Shown here: piece by piece, positions 23,101 to 35,100 of the stretch
Layout of the letters: every line of letters starts with the position of its first letter
Position numbering within the stretch: the stretch's first letter is position 1
Assembly: GCA_022828595.1 (NCBI GenBank)
Contig: JAKGHH010000005.1
Coordinates: 65,033,655 to 65,097,654 of the forward strand
Reading direction: 5' to 3'
Length of the DNA stretch: 64,000 nt
Source: Nelumbo lutea
Lineage: Eukaryota; Streptophyta; Magnoliopsida; Proteales; Nelumbonaceae
The notes under the pieces: model-generated
What the model saw: only the letters and a program-made list of their open reading frames with translations
The model's database searches: none
What the model was told of the DNA's origin: nothing
Program-made: the position numbers and the translations under genes

Positions 23101-26100
23101 AAAATACCCAAAGTTGGGTATTGATGTGTATCAATATTTCTTTTGAAGATGAAAAAGAAAAAGATACATCCTCATAGGCGATAAGGCATCACCCTCATAC
23201 AACCAGAACAAAAGCTAAACAGAGCAACATACTAAAAACCATCCAAGTTACAAATTTGATATTCCAAAATCTCCCCTAATCTGTCACTCAAATCTTCTTT
23301 AGAAACTTGACTAAAAGCTGGAGAGACCTGAATCCAATCGGCAACCGAGTTACTGATGGCTGCCACAATCTTTTCCATATTCCAGTATTTGTCTTCAAAG
23401 ACTCCTGTTTCTCTCTTTCCAGATGTTCCAGCAAATAGCGAAAGGTCAGCAGCATCACAAAGTTATCTTCACAAACTAGGGATGAACTGTGATGGAAGGA
23501 GTGTTCAAATGGGAAGTTCTCTGTTAAATCCTTTTATATGGCAATTGTTAAGGACGACTCAGATCAATTTCAGATAGATGGTGTTTGGGGAAATCCAATC
23601 CCTCCAAGGATTGAGGCTTTTGCATGGCTTGTGGCTATGGACAGTATTTTGACGGCGGATCGCCTGAAGTCCAGAGGCTTTTGCATGGCCAATATGTGCT
23701 TTCTTTGCAAAGAACAGGAAGAAACTGTTACACATCTTTTATTCATTGTAAGGTTGCTGGCTTCTTGTGGAACTTCTTCACATCAATGTTTGGATTTCCA
23801 ACTTTTCAGCCAGGAAATACTGCAGAATTTTTTTCTACTTGGCCAAAGTTAAGAGAATTTTTTTCTCTTTGATATCACCAATAGTTGATGTTTTTTTACT
23901 TTTATAAGTTTTAGAACTTTTAAAACTTTTTTGTATTGATGTATCCATGCATATCTGGGTACACCGATACAGATACGATACACCCAGTCAGTGTATCCAT
24001 GTGTATCTGGGAACACCGGCACGGATATGAGATGCCTGATACTTGAATATCAATGAGAATTCACTATTGCATATTAAACTCATGGTAAGAAGAAAAGGTC
24101 TTTAAAGCTTAGAAAATATCCAGAAAAGTTCCATCCAGCAATTCCTGAAATGACTTTGAGAGGTTGCATCATCAATCAACCATCATATCACCAAATTCAT
24201 AGTAGAAATCTGCTGAATTAAAAAAAAATCTGTAAAAGAAGAGAAGAGAGAGAAGAAGAGGAAGAGATTTGAGAAAGAAGAAGAGAGCTTAATTCTGGCC
24301 GCCCCCTTCACTAGTATTTATATTAAAAATATAAAATGGAGTATAATGACTAATATGCCCTTATAGGGCGGCAAGCATCTAAAAACACATAAAAGACTTC
24401 AAAACAATCAGCAAAGGACCTAACATAAATGCTGTGGTCCCCACTTCCTACCTAAAAATTAACATATAAAAAAGTATTGTTAAATCTACACAAAACTGAT
24501 TAAATCCTCAACACTCCCCCTCAAGTTGGGAGTAAATGTCACACATTCCCAACTTGCATAAATCATGTTCAGTCTTGTTCTTTGCAACCCCTTTAGTGAG
24601 GACCAAGGTTCAAAGTATCGACACAACCCCTGAATCGTGGTCTAACCCGATACAACCCCTGTAGGGGCATATCGGGAAGCTACCAACACGATATGTATTG
24701 GCCGATATGAGCCAATACGCATCAATACTTTGAACCTTGGTGAGAACATCAGCCAACTGCAATTCTGAAGAGACATAAGGCAAACAAACTTCTCCGTTTG
24801 TTGCCCTTTCTCTTATGAAGTGCCTATCAACTTCAATGTGTTTTGTCCTATCATGCCGAATTGGATTGTGGGCAACAATGTTTTAAAAAGTGTGGAAGGC
24901 ATACGCGCCTCCAGGCAAGGCGCTCCCAAAACGCCCTGAGGTGTATGCCAGAGGCATTGACACCTCTGAGGCGTACGCCTCAGGTGCAAGAGGCGTATGC
25001 CTCTTGCGCTTTTTTCATGAGACATGCTAGAGGCGTACACCTCATACGCCTCATGCACATCTGATATAAAAAAAACAAAAAAAAAAAAAGAAAAAAAAAA
25101 AGGAAAGGAAAGGAAAGGAAAAGAAAGGGAAAGGAAGGAAAAGAAAAAGAAAGAGAAGAAAAAAAGAGAAAAGGAAAAGGAAGGGAAGGGAAGAAAAGAT
25201 AAGGGGAAAGAAAGTGGTTTGCCCCCTTTCAACTAATGTTATGCATCTTTATTCTTCTTAATATAAATGATTTTTATTAAAAATAAAGAAAAAAATGAAA
25301 TCCCCCCTTCCTCTTCATCCTTCTCCTAACCCCCCTCCTCTTAAGGAGGAGGCTTACGCCTCCTTGTGTTCAAGAGGCTTACACCTCTTGCATTTTGAAC
25401 TATGCCTCACGCCTCTAGGTAGTGGAACGCCTTGCGTCACGCCTCCGCGTTTTAAAACATTGGTGGGCAATATTGGTTGCAGCTTGATTGTTACAATATA
25501 ACATCATAGGTTCCTCAGATTTTACCCCAATCTCACTCAGTAGGGATCTAACCCAAAGTAGTTCTGAGACACCATGAGCCATGGATCTATATTCAGCCTC
25601 AGCACTTGACCTAGCCACAACCACCTGCTTTTTACTCTTCCATGAAATCAAGTTTCCACCCACAACGGTACATAACCCTAATGTAAATCTCTTGTCATCT
25701 AAACAACCTACCCAATCTGCATCTATATAAGACTCCAGTTTCATATTTTCATGGTCTGAGAAAAGAATACCTCTGTTGGGGTGCTTCTTCAGGTATGCAA
25801 ATATTCTTTCAATGGCTTCCCAGTGCCGAACCCGATGTGCATGCATGTATTGACTCACAACACAAACAAATAGGAAATATCTAGACGTGGCATACACAAA
25901 TATAATAGCTGGCCAACCATTCTCTAATATCTCCCCACATCCTTAACCAACTCACCATCCACAACATTAATTCTATGATTTGGGTCAATAGAAGTGTCAG
26001 TTGGTTTGGTTCCCAACTTCCCAGTCTCCCGTAGTAGGTCTAGTACATACTTTCTCTAAGAGATGAAAATCCCATGCTTGGATCTTGCAACCTCAACCCC

Positions 26101-29100
26101 TAGGAAGTATTTTAGCTCACCAAGATCTTTGATATCAAACTCTTGTTGTAATGATTTCTTGAGAGCATCAATCTCCTTCAGATCGTTTCCTGTAACTACT
26201 ATATCATCCACATACACAATCAGAATTGACACAAGTGCATCTCTCCTTTTCACAAAGAGAGTGTGATCAAACTGGGTTTGTGTGTACCCAAAGCGGAAAA
26301 GTGCCCCTCTAAACCTATCAAACCATGCCTTAGGTGACTGTTTCAGGCCATACAATGATTTTTTTCAGCTTAAAAACCTTTCCTTTACCAACATTTTCAT
26401 AAAACCTAGTTGGGATGTCCATATATACCTCCTCCTGCAAATCACCATTGAGGAATGCATTTTTAACATCAAGCTGAAGTAGGGGCCACGAATAGGTAAC
26501 TACTAGAGACAAGAAAATTTGAACTGAATTCATCTTAGAAACTGATGCAAAGGTCTCCAGATAATTAATGCCATAGGTTTGTGAATACCCTTTTGCAACC
26601 GACATTGACTTGTACCTCTCTATATTGCCATCAGCCCTGTACTTCACAATGAACACCCATCTACATCTGATTGTATCCTTGTTTGGAGGAAGATCAACAG
26701 TCTGGTTTTTAACCAAGTCTTCCATCTCTTCTTGCATAGTTGTTTTCTACTCAGATTTGGAGAGAGCCTTAGTAACATTCCTGGGTATAGACACAGAATC
26801 TAGGAAAGAAAGAAAAGCTCGGTAGGAGGATGATAAGGTTTTATAGGAAAGATGGTGTGAGATGCAATGGGCAGTACACTTTCTCTTCCCTTTGCGAAGT
26901 GCAATGGGAAGATCAAGGTCAATGGGATCAACTGCAACAATAGTGTTAGGTACAGGAACATTATCATCAGAAAAGATAACAGGCTCAGGCTCAAGGGGAA
27001 TACTTGGAAATGTGTCTACCAAATCTGGAGCCTTGGAAGGACTGATGGAGAGTGGTGCGGGTTCTACTGGTTGAGCATGCGTGGAGTCAACCCTCTTCTA
27101 GTGACATTGATAGTGTTGTGTGGCTGTCTGTAGTGGATCAGGTAACGGAACTGATGGAGGTGTTGATGGTAAAACCAGTGGCACAAAAGAAACAAGAAGA
27201 GGAACAGACCGTGAGTTCTCCTCCCCAAGACTCTCCCCCTGAGGAGAACCACCAGAGAAATAGAACGTAGACTCAAAAAAGGCAACGTCCATAGTGACAA
27301 ATCTGCTCATTGACACAGGATTTTAACAATAATACCCTTTTTGATTTTGAGCATACCCAAGAAAAACATATTTATTGGCCTTAAGATCCAATTTCTTGCG
27401 ATGAGGTCCAAGAATGTGAACAAAGGAAACACACCCAAAAACCCTCAAAGGTATATGAAACATATCTCCCCATCCGGAAAAAAGAAGACTGAATGGCACC
27501 TTAAACCCTAAGGTATGTTAAGGGACACGATTAATCAAATGCACAATTGTGAGAACTGCATCCCCCCAGAAACGAGTAGGAACTGAAGCACACACCATAA
27601 GACTTCTTGCCACATCTACAATGTGTCCTATTTTTTCTCTCTACTACTCCATTCTGTTGCGACGTATATGCCACCACTACTCTGATGAATTACACCATTC
27701 TCCAAAAAGTATGTAGCCAAATCCTTCTCAAAGTATTTTCTGGCATTATCTTATATGAAGACCTTAGTTCTCACTCCTAATTGTGTGAGAACCATCTGGT
27801 GGAACTGTCGTACCAAATTAGGTACCTCATCACAGGATCTCATCAAATATGTCCATGAATACCGTGTGTAATCATCCATAAACAAGAGGAAATAACGGTA
27901 GCCACCTATGGAAGAAATATGATAAGGTCTTCATATATCAATATGAACAATATGAAAAGCAGAAGAACTTTTATTATTTGGTTCAAAAGAATGTCTACAA
28001 TATTTTTCCAACTGACAACTCTCACACTCCAAACTAAATGATTGAATAGACTTAAAATAACATTGGAAACAAAAATTTTAATGAACTAAAACAAAGATTA
28101 CCCAAACGATAATGCCAGAGCATAAACTGACTCAATGACTCTGATCCACAACTACTGCTGCTACTGATGGCTCTGATGTCTCGGCATCTCGTCCAAAAGG
28201 TAGACTCCATTCACCTCATGACCAGTCCCAATCATCCTCAACGCTAGATCTTGCAAAACACAATTACCAGGAAGGAAGGTCATTGAACAATTCAAATTTT
28301 TTGTCAAAGAACTAATAGAAAGAAGGTTAGTATTAAGTCTAGGGACATGTAAGACAAAAGCTAAAGTAATATCATTGGTCGCTCTAGCTGTCCCATTCCC
28401 AACAATGGGAATATGTGAACCATCTGCTATAGAGACTGTCACTACCAAAGCACAACTGGTAAAAACTGAAAATGGTAGGTATATTAGTCATGTGCTCAGA
28501 TGCTCCTGAGTCTATAATCCAGGGAGGTCCCTAGATATGAACTACCTGTATGAGCAAAAGAGGAGGTGTGGTTGGCTCCTGCACTCTGTTGTCCACCTGA
28601 AGAACTAGAACCGGTCGTATCCTTCTTATTCATCAACTGTCCAAATTTCTCCAATTCGATTCTGACTATTGCTATTGCAATGGTCTCCCAATCAACTTGG
28701 GTAAGAGGTCCCAAAGAGTGTCCTGTAATTGCCACATTTGCATTTCTCTTCTTGTTCTTGACCCGAGCTAGTCTGAGGTGTGGATAGAGCTTCCAGCAAA
28801 TGTCTTTGGTATGCTTAGTCTTCTTACAATAATCACACATTAAGTCCTTGTCCTCCCTCCTAGTCTCATTGCTCCCCCCGTCTCCATTTGGCTTAGGTCT
28901 GGTTGTACTAACCATAGCAGACTAATCAATCCTAGGTTGTCTCAACATGGCATTCCTCCTGCTCTCCTCTCCAGAAAGGCAAGAAACAAAGGCATAGGCT
29001 TGAGAAAGTGTAACACTCTCTAGAAAGGATATGTTGCCTAGCAATGTCGAATTCAAGGTTTAACCCTATTCTTCTCTACCAACTTCTGATAGGTTGCTGC

Positions 29101-32100
29101 ATCATTTACACTATACCCACCAAGAAGAATTTGTATCAGGTTTCTTTTCCTCCCCAGTGATGTACCCTAGTTTTCCACAGGCACCAATGGCCATCTTGGA
29201 TGATTGTGCCCATTCAAATAATTTGTTCCATCTAATTTAACTGTGGTGATAATTCCGAACCCAAACATATCACTCGTACCTCCAACACCTAGACCCATGT
29301 TACTAGTGGATAGACCTATTCATGGGTCGGGCTTGGGCCAGGATTTCACTCTACATTAACAGATTTTTTTTAAGGCCCGAACCCGAGCCCGACCCTCATA
29401 AAAAGCCCGAAGCCCGAGCCTAGGCCTAGGCCCAAGCCCGAAGTATATAGATCATGCTGCTGATGAAGCAACTGAATAGAGAGAGAGAAATTATAAAGAA
29501 AAAAATAAAAAATGTATATATTAAATTATTAATGTATATATATTATAATAAATATTATATATTTTATATTATATAAATGAGTTGGGCTGGGCTAGGCTTT
29601 TTTGACAAATCCCAAGCCCGATCCGACACACAATCAGGCTTGGTGTTTTGGGCCCGCGGGCCTAATTACATGTCCAAGCCCGACTGGGGTGCGGGTCGGG
29701 CCGTCGGGCTACCCAGCCCATGAATAGGTCTACCAGTGGACTTCTATTCAGCACTCCAACCCTCCATCTCGGCTTCAAATGTTTCAAAACCAGCAAAACA
29801 CTAGGTAGGAAACTTCTGAGATCAAATCGATCTCACTCACAAGGGCAGCTAACCTTTCTACAAGGAAAAAACCCTATCCGAAGAGAAAAACCCTTTCTCC
29901 CACCATCTCCTACTGGAGAGAAGAGTGAATCGATCACTCTAGAAGGCTTAAAACTATCCAAAAACCTAACCGCCCACTCTAAAGAACTTAGAGAAGTCCA
30001 ACAAGGTCCAAGCACCCAAGATCAGACCAAGAATGAAGAGTCAAACTTACCTAGGATTATTCCTTGCACTCCAATTCTTCCTGATTTTGATGCCAAAACC
30101 TAGATCACCTTCTTGATTACTGAAATCCACAAAAAAATCCAAAAACTGGGCAGTCTGAAGTAGATTGATCAGCCCTTTTATCACCTCATGCAATCGGCTT
30201 AGGGTTGCATGGTAGAACTCCAAGAAACCCTAGCCTTGCTCTGATACCAAGTAGAAATCTGCTGAATTAAAAAATCTGTAAAAGAAAAGATATTTTCTTG
30301 AAGAAGAGAAGAGAGAGAAGAAGAGGAAGAGATTTGAGAAAGAAAAAGAGAGCTTAATTCTGGCCGCCCCTTCACTAGTATTTATATGAAAAATATAAAG
30401 TGAGTACAATGACTAATATGCCCTTATAGGGCGGCAAGCATCTAAAAACAAATAAAGACTTAAAAAACAATCAGCAAAAGACCTAACATAAATGCTGTGG
30501 TCCCCACTTCCTATCTAACGATTAACATATAAAAGTTACTGTTAAATCTACACAAAAGTGATTAAATCCTCAACATTCATCAATAGTGTGTCCTTGTTAA
30601 AAGGCTGTTTTAAGTTCACCTTTAGTGCCACAGGGGCAATATTGTATTTTTGCTGGCACCACCAGCACAACTTTTTTGCTCTCAATCTTCTTCTCCTCTC
30701 TTCTTTTTTTTTATCAATCTCTTCTCTTCTCTCCTATCTCTTCTCCTCTCTTACAGCTTTCTACTTATTGTTTTTTGTTTAATATGGTATCAGAGCAGGT
30801 CTATTCTATTAGGCCTGAAAGCAAAACTGATCAAGTTCCTAATCCTTTTTCTGGGTTCCTTTGTTGAGATGTCAGAGAAAATCATCAGACTGATCTGAGA
30901 GGTATTTTTCAGATTTTTTTTTTCTTTTCTCTTGGTCGTGTACTAAGAAAAAACATGTAACAGGTTAGTGTGACTGATGTGAGGTGATTAGAACCTATTT
31001 TAGCACTTTCTCTGTGGACCATGTGATCCTTGTGGTGTGCTTGCTGTAACAGCAGTAAAGCAAAACTTTGGTGATTGTAGGGCCTTGTTTCATCTGAGTG
31101 GTGATAGTTCAACAGTTCTTTGATGTAGTATATGCTTTTCCAGCAGTAATATTTTGTGTGAAGGGGAGAAATTAACTTTCTTTTGTGGGACTGTGCGGAC
31201 TGAAAAAAGTTGACCTTTATTGGTGCGGGATTGTAATGCACCCTAGTTTTGTGGTTGATTAGGTGTGTGACCTAAGGCAGTTACCATGAGTCCTGAGGAC
31301 TCTGTTACCTCTGCTATCTCCTCAATGCAAAATGGGATGAGTGGGGGGGATAGATTTGACCTTCCTGTGGCTGTCATTCCAATAGAAGGGCTCAATTACA
31401 AATTATGGTGCATTCATTGCCAAAGATCTTGACACACTCATGATACTTGTTGGGATCTCCCATGGAGATCAGAATAAGAAACCAGGACAGCAGGGTCCAA
31501 GGAAGTTCAATCCAGCAAATATGGCTTCTCAGGAGACTCAACCCTCTGCTACTACTATGACTCAGGAACGCTCTTTTGGGTCTGATCCTAGGGAGGATAT
31601 CATTAGTTTCTTCCACAACCATTTGGAGTTGTATGGTAGAGCAATTTTTTAGATGGATTCTAGCCCTCCTCCCTTGACTTCCTTTGCTTCTACATTAGGT
31701 AATTCTGCCACAATTTTCCATGTTGTGTCTTCTCATTCCTCTGATACCCCTTTAATAATTGATTCTGGAGCCTCAAACCCTATGACTGGTAAGTCAAATT
31801 GTTTTCAGTCCTATCATCTTCTTTCTGGTAGGGACAAGGTGAGACTAACTAACAGTTTGTTCACCACCATTGCTGGTGAATGAACTACATTCTAGTGTTT
31901 TGCATGTCCCAAAATTGCATATTAACTTGTATTCGGTTAGTAGTATCACTAATTCGTTAAATTGTTTGACCTTTTCTTCTTGTGTAATACAGGATTTGGC
32001 CTCAAGGAAGACGATTGGTAGAGGAAGTATGGTGCACAAGCTCTACATGCTAGACAATAAGGCTAGTCTTGTAGTCATAGAGTCTAAGAGTCAATCTAGT

Positions 32101-35100
32101 AAGAGTCATGCCTTTTTGTGGCACAGTCATCTTGGTCATTTATGTTTTGAATCATTGAAAATTTTGTTTCTAGAGTTGTTTAAGTCAATCTCAGTGTCAG
32201 ATTTTACATGTCAAACCTATCAATTAAGTGAACATTGTATAACTAATTTTTCTTCAAGATATAATAAATCTGAATTTCCTTTCCATATTGTTCATTCTGA
32301 TGTTTGAAGTCCTTGAGACTAGTTACAAGTATTTTATTACACTTATTGATTACTACTCTAGATATACATGGGTGTATCCAATGCAATCAAGAGATGAAAT
32401 GCCAAAAATTGTAAAAGATTTCCAAAGCATTTATCTTCACCCAATTTCAAACAGAAATAAAAATCTTCCAGCCCAATAATGCCAAAGAATATTTTCATAG
32501 TGACCTCACAAAGTTTTTTGCTTCTTGTGGATCCCTTCACCATAGCTCTTGAACACCCCAACAAAATGCAATGTTGAAAGACCATCTTCTAGAAGTTTCT
32601 TGTGGGTTACTAATATGAATGTCCCAAAACATTTTCGGCTAGAGGTTGTTTTTGCACTACATATCTCATTAACCACATGCCATCTCGTTGTTTGGAGTAC
32701 AAGGCCCCACACCAACTTTTGTTTCCCTAGGCTCCCTTGTTTCCAATTCCCATAAATGTGTTTGGTTGCCATTGTTTTGTTCAAGACTTGTCTCCCCTCA
32801 TGGTAAACAAGATCCTCACACTATTCCTTATATTTTCCTAGGGTATCCCTCGTCTTAAAATGGGTACCGATGTTTTGACCCTATTTCTCGAAAGTACGAT
32901 GTTTCTATGGATGTCACTTTCAAAGAAAGTGACAATTTTTTCCTTGTTTCTCCTCAGGGAAGAGTAAGTCTGAGGAGAAACATGCTCAGGTTTAGCTCCC
33001 TCCTTTTCTTTAATCGTCACAAGGGTCGTGGAGCATTCTTTTCACGTCTTTCTCTCTTCCATTAATAGTATTCCTATTCCTAAGAATGTGGCAAAATCTC
33101 TCTTAGTACCAGAATGGATAAATGCAATGAAAGAAGAAATCAATGCTTTACATTTAAATGGCACATGGGAATTGGCGGATCTTCCTGAAGAAAAGGAACC
33201 AATTCGATGTAAGTGGGTGTTTGCAGTAAAGCATAGGGCAAATGGCATTGTGAAATGGTATAAAGCTCAATTAGTGACAAAAGGTATACTCAGGTGTAAA
33301 GACATTTGCTCTGATTGCTAAGATGAACTCTATCAGAGTCCTTTTCTCCTAAGCTATTAATCTTGATTGGGACCTTCATCAGTTGGATATCAAAAATGCC
33401 TTCTAGAATAAGTGTACAACTGTACATGGTGCAACCCCCTGGTTTCCGTGCTCAAGGCAGTGAGTAGAAAGTTTACAGGATGAAGAAGTCCTTATATGGC
33501 TTAAAACAATCACCAAGGGCTTGGTTCAATAGGTTTCATTTATTTGTACAGTAGAAAGGCTACAAGCAATGTCAATCTAACCATACTTTGTTTGTGAAAA
33601 GTGGGATAGGTAAAATTGCAGCCCTAATAGTATATGTTGATGATATAGTTATCACCTCTGATTCGAAAGACGAGTTTCAGAAGCTAAAGGAGTTCTTTGC
33701 CACTTAGACTGAGGTGAACGACCTAGGTCCATTAAGGTATTTTCTTGCAATTGAAGTTGCCCGCTCACTAAAGGGGATCTTCATTTCGTAGAGGAAATAC
33801 ATCCTAGATCTGTTACAAGATTCAGGAAAGTTTGGCATCTCCACTAGCCCTAAGGTTGGCAAAGCTCAATGATTGCAGAGGAAAGAGATGTCCTCCTTGG
33901 GGTCTCTGAGAGTCTCCCCAAATCCTCTCAGGTTACAACCCCCCACCCCCCCCCCAAAAAAAAACTCCTAAAAAGCTACCCTTTCTTGGATTCCCATAAC
34001 ACACAGGGACCGATCATGCCACCCTTGCTTTATTGACTTCATGGGAGCATAATACAAGGCTAATTTCATTCTTACCCCCTGAGTATCTCTCAAATGCGGC
34101 AAAGCACACCTTTCTATGCGTCATATAACATTGACCCCTTTCCCACTTTGACTCCTTGTTATTAATCCATGTGTCTCTTTATTTTATGCTCTTACAACAC
34201 CATTGCTACTTTCTTGGATTCCCATAACACACAGGGACCGATCATGCCACCCTTGCTTTATTGACTTCATGGGAGCATAATACAAGGCTAATTTCATTCT
34301 TACCCCCTGAGTATCTCTCAAATGCGACAAAGCACACCTTTCTATGCGTCATATAACATTGACCCCTTTCCCACTTTGACTCCTTGTTATTAATCCATGT
34401 GTCTCTTTATTTTATGCTCTTACAACACCATTGCTACTTTCTTTCCACCACCTCATGTCCCTTCTTTCTACTTGTATGGAGTACAATGTTGAGCAGTCAA
34501 GTGTCACAGAAATGTGCGTGCTGAGATGGATGAGTAGAACCTAGGAGTAGTTGCATAGAAGACAATGAAATGGTTTGGTCATATTCATAGAAGACCATGA
34601 ACAACACCAATAAGAAATAATTAGTTGCAAGTTGAAGGGGCTATAAAGGCTGGGGGTAGACCAGAAAGGACATAGGTAGTAGTAAGAAATGATTTAAGAA
34701 CTAATAATTTAACAATGGATATGGCTTTAAACAGAATGGAATGGCAAAACAGGATTCATGTAGCTCACCACATGGATGATGATGATGTCTGCACTCTGCA
34801 TTAGGTTGCTGTGTAGACATGTGATCTTTCTTGATTGGTTGAAGTATGGCTCTTTATGTCATTTCAAGGTGTCAATAAACTTTTTTGAGTCCAACTGTTG
34901 GGAGATATTGGAATTTGTGGATAAGACTAAGATTTCCATTTTTGTACATAGTATTTGAGCGATTGCATATGTTGTAAGGTATCACCCAACAACCTTTCAC
35001 TTGTGTTACTGGCTTCTAATAACTTAATGGATCAACCTGAAGTAAATAAAAATGACACATTATATATACTACAGGAAGAGATTTTGACCAGGAACAATCC

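Larger units (their letters stand above)
24530..25897 (-). pseudogene. Copia C RNase H (split by MITEs)
   Basis: Minus-strand RNase H with ESYIDADWVGCLDDKRFTLG (about 25720), ARSSAEAEYRSMAHGVSELL (about 25580) and YCNNQAATNIA, then MITE 2, then the remaining C-terminal part and MITE 1. A region between RT and RNase H is missing or shifted near 25898-26040. Confidence 0.88.
24196..30580 (-). mobile_element. Ty1/Copia LTR retrotransposon C, complete, carrying three hAT-like insertions
   Basis: LTRs occupy 24201-24513 and 30250-30575, and TTCAT flanks them at 24196-24200 and 30576-30580. The PBS (TGGTATCAGAGC on the minus strand) is at 30238-30249 and the polypurine tract (CTTGAGGGGGAG) abuts 24513. 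The outermost bases are TGTTGAGG...TTCTACT in element orientation, so the 3' terminal dinucleotide is CT rather than CA. Coding runs from gag near 29.3 kb to RNase H near 24.6 kb. Short elements with 8-bp duplications interrupt it at 24604-24739, 24876-25462 and 29311-29732. Confidence 0.94.

Noticed and set aside
24813..25236. Long Phe/Ser-rich and Lys/Glu-rich frames on both strands
   Set aside because: They translate the purine run of a hAT-like element, so they reflect base composition and not a gene.
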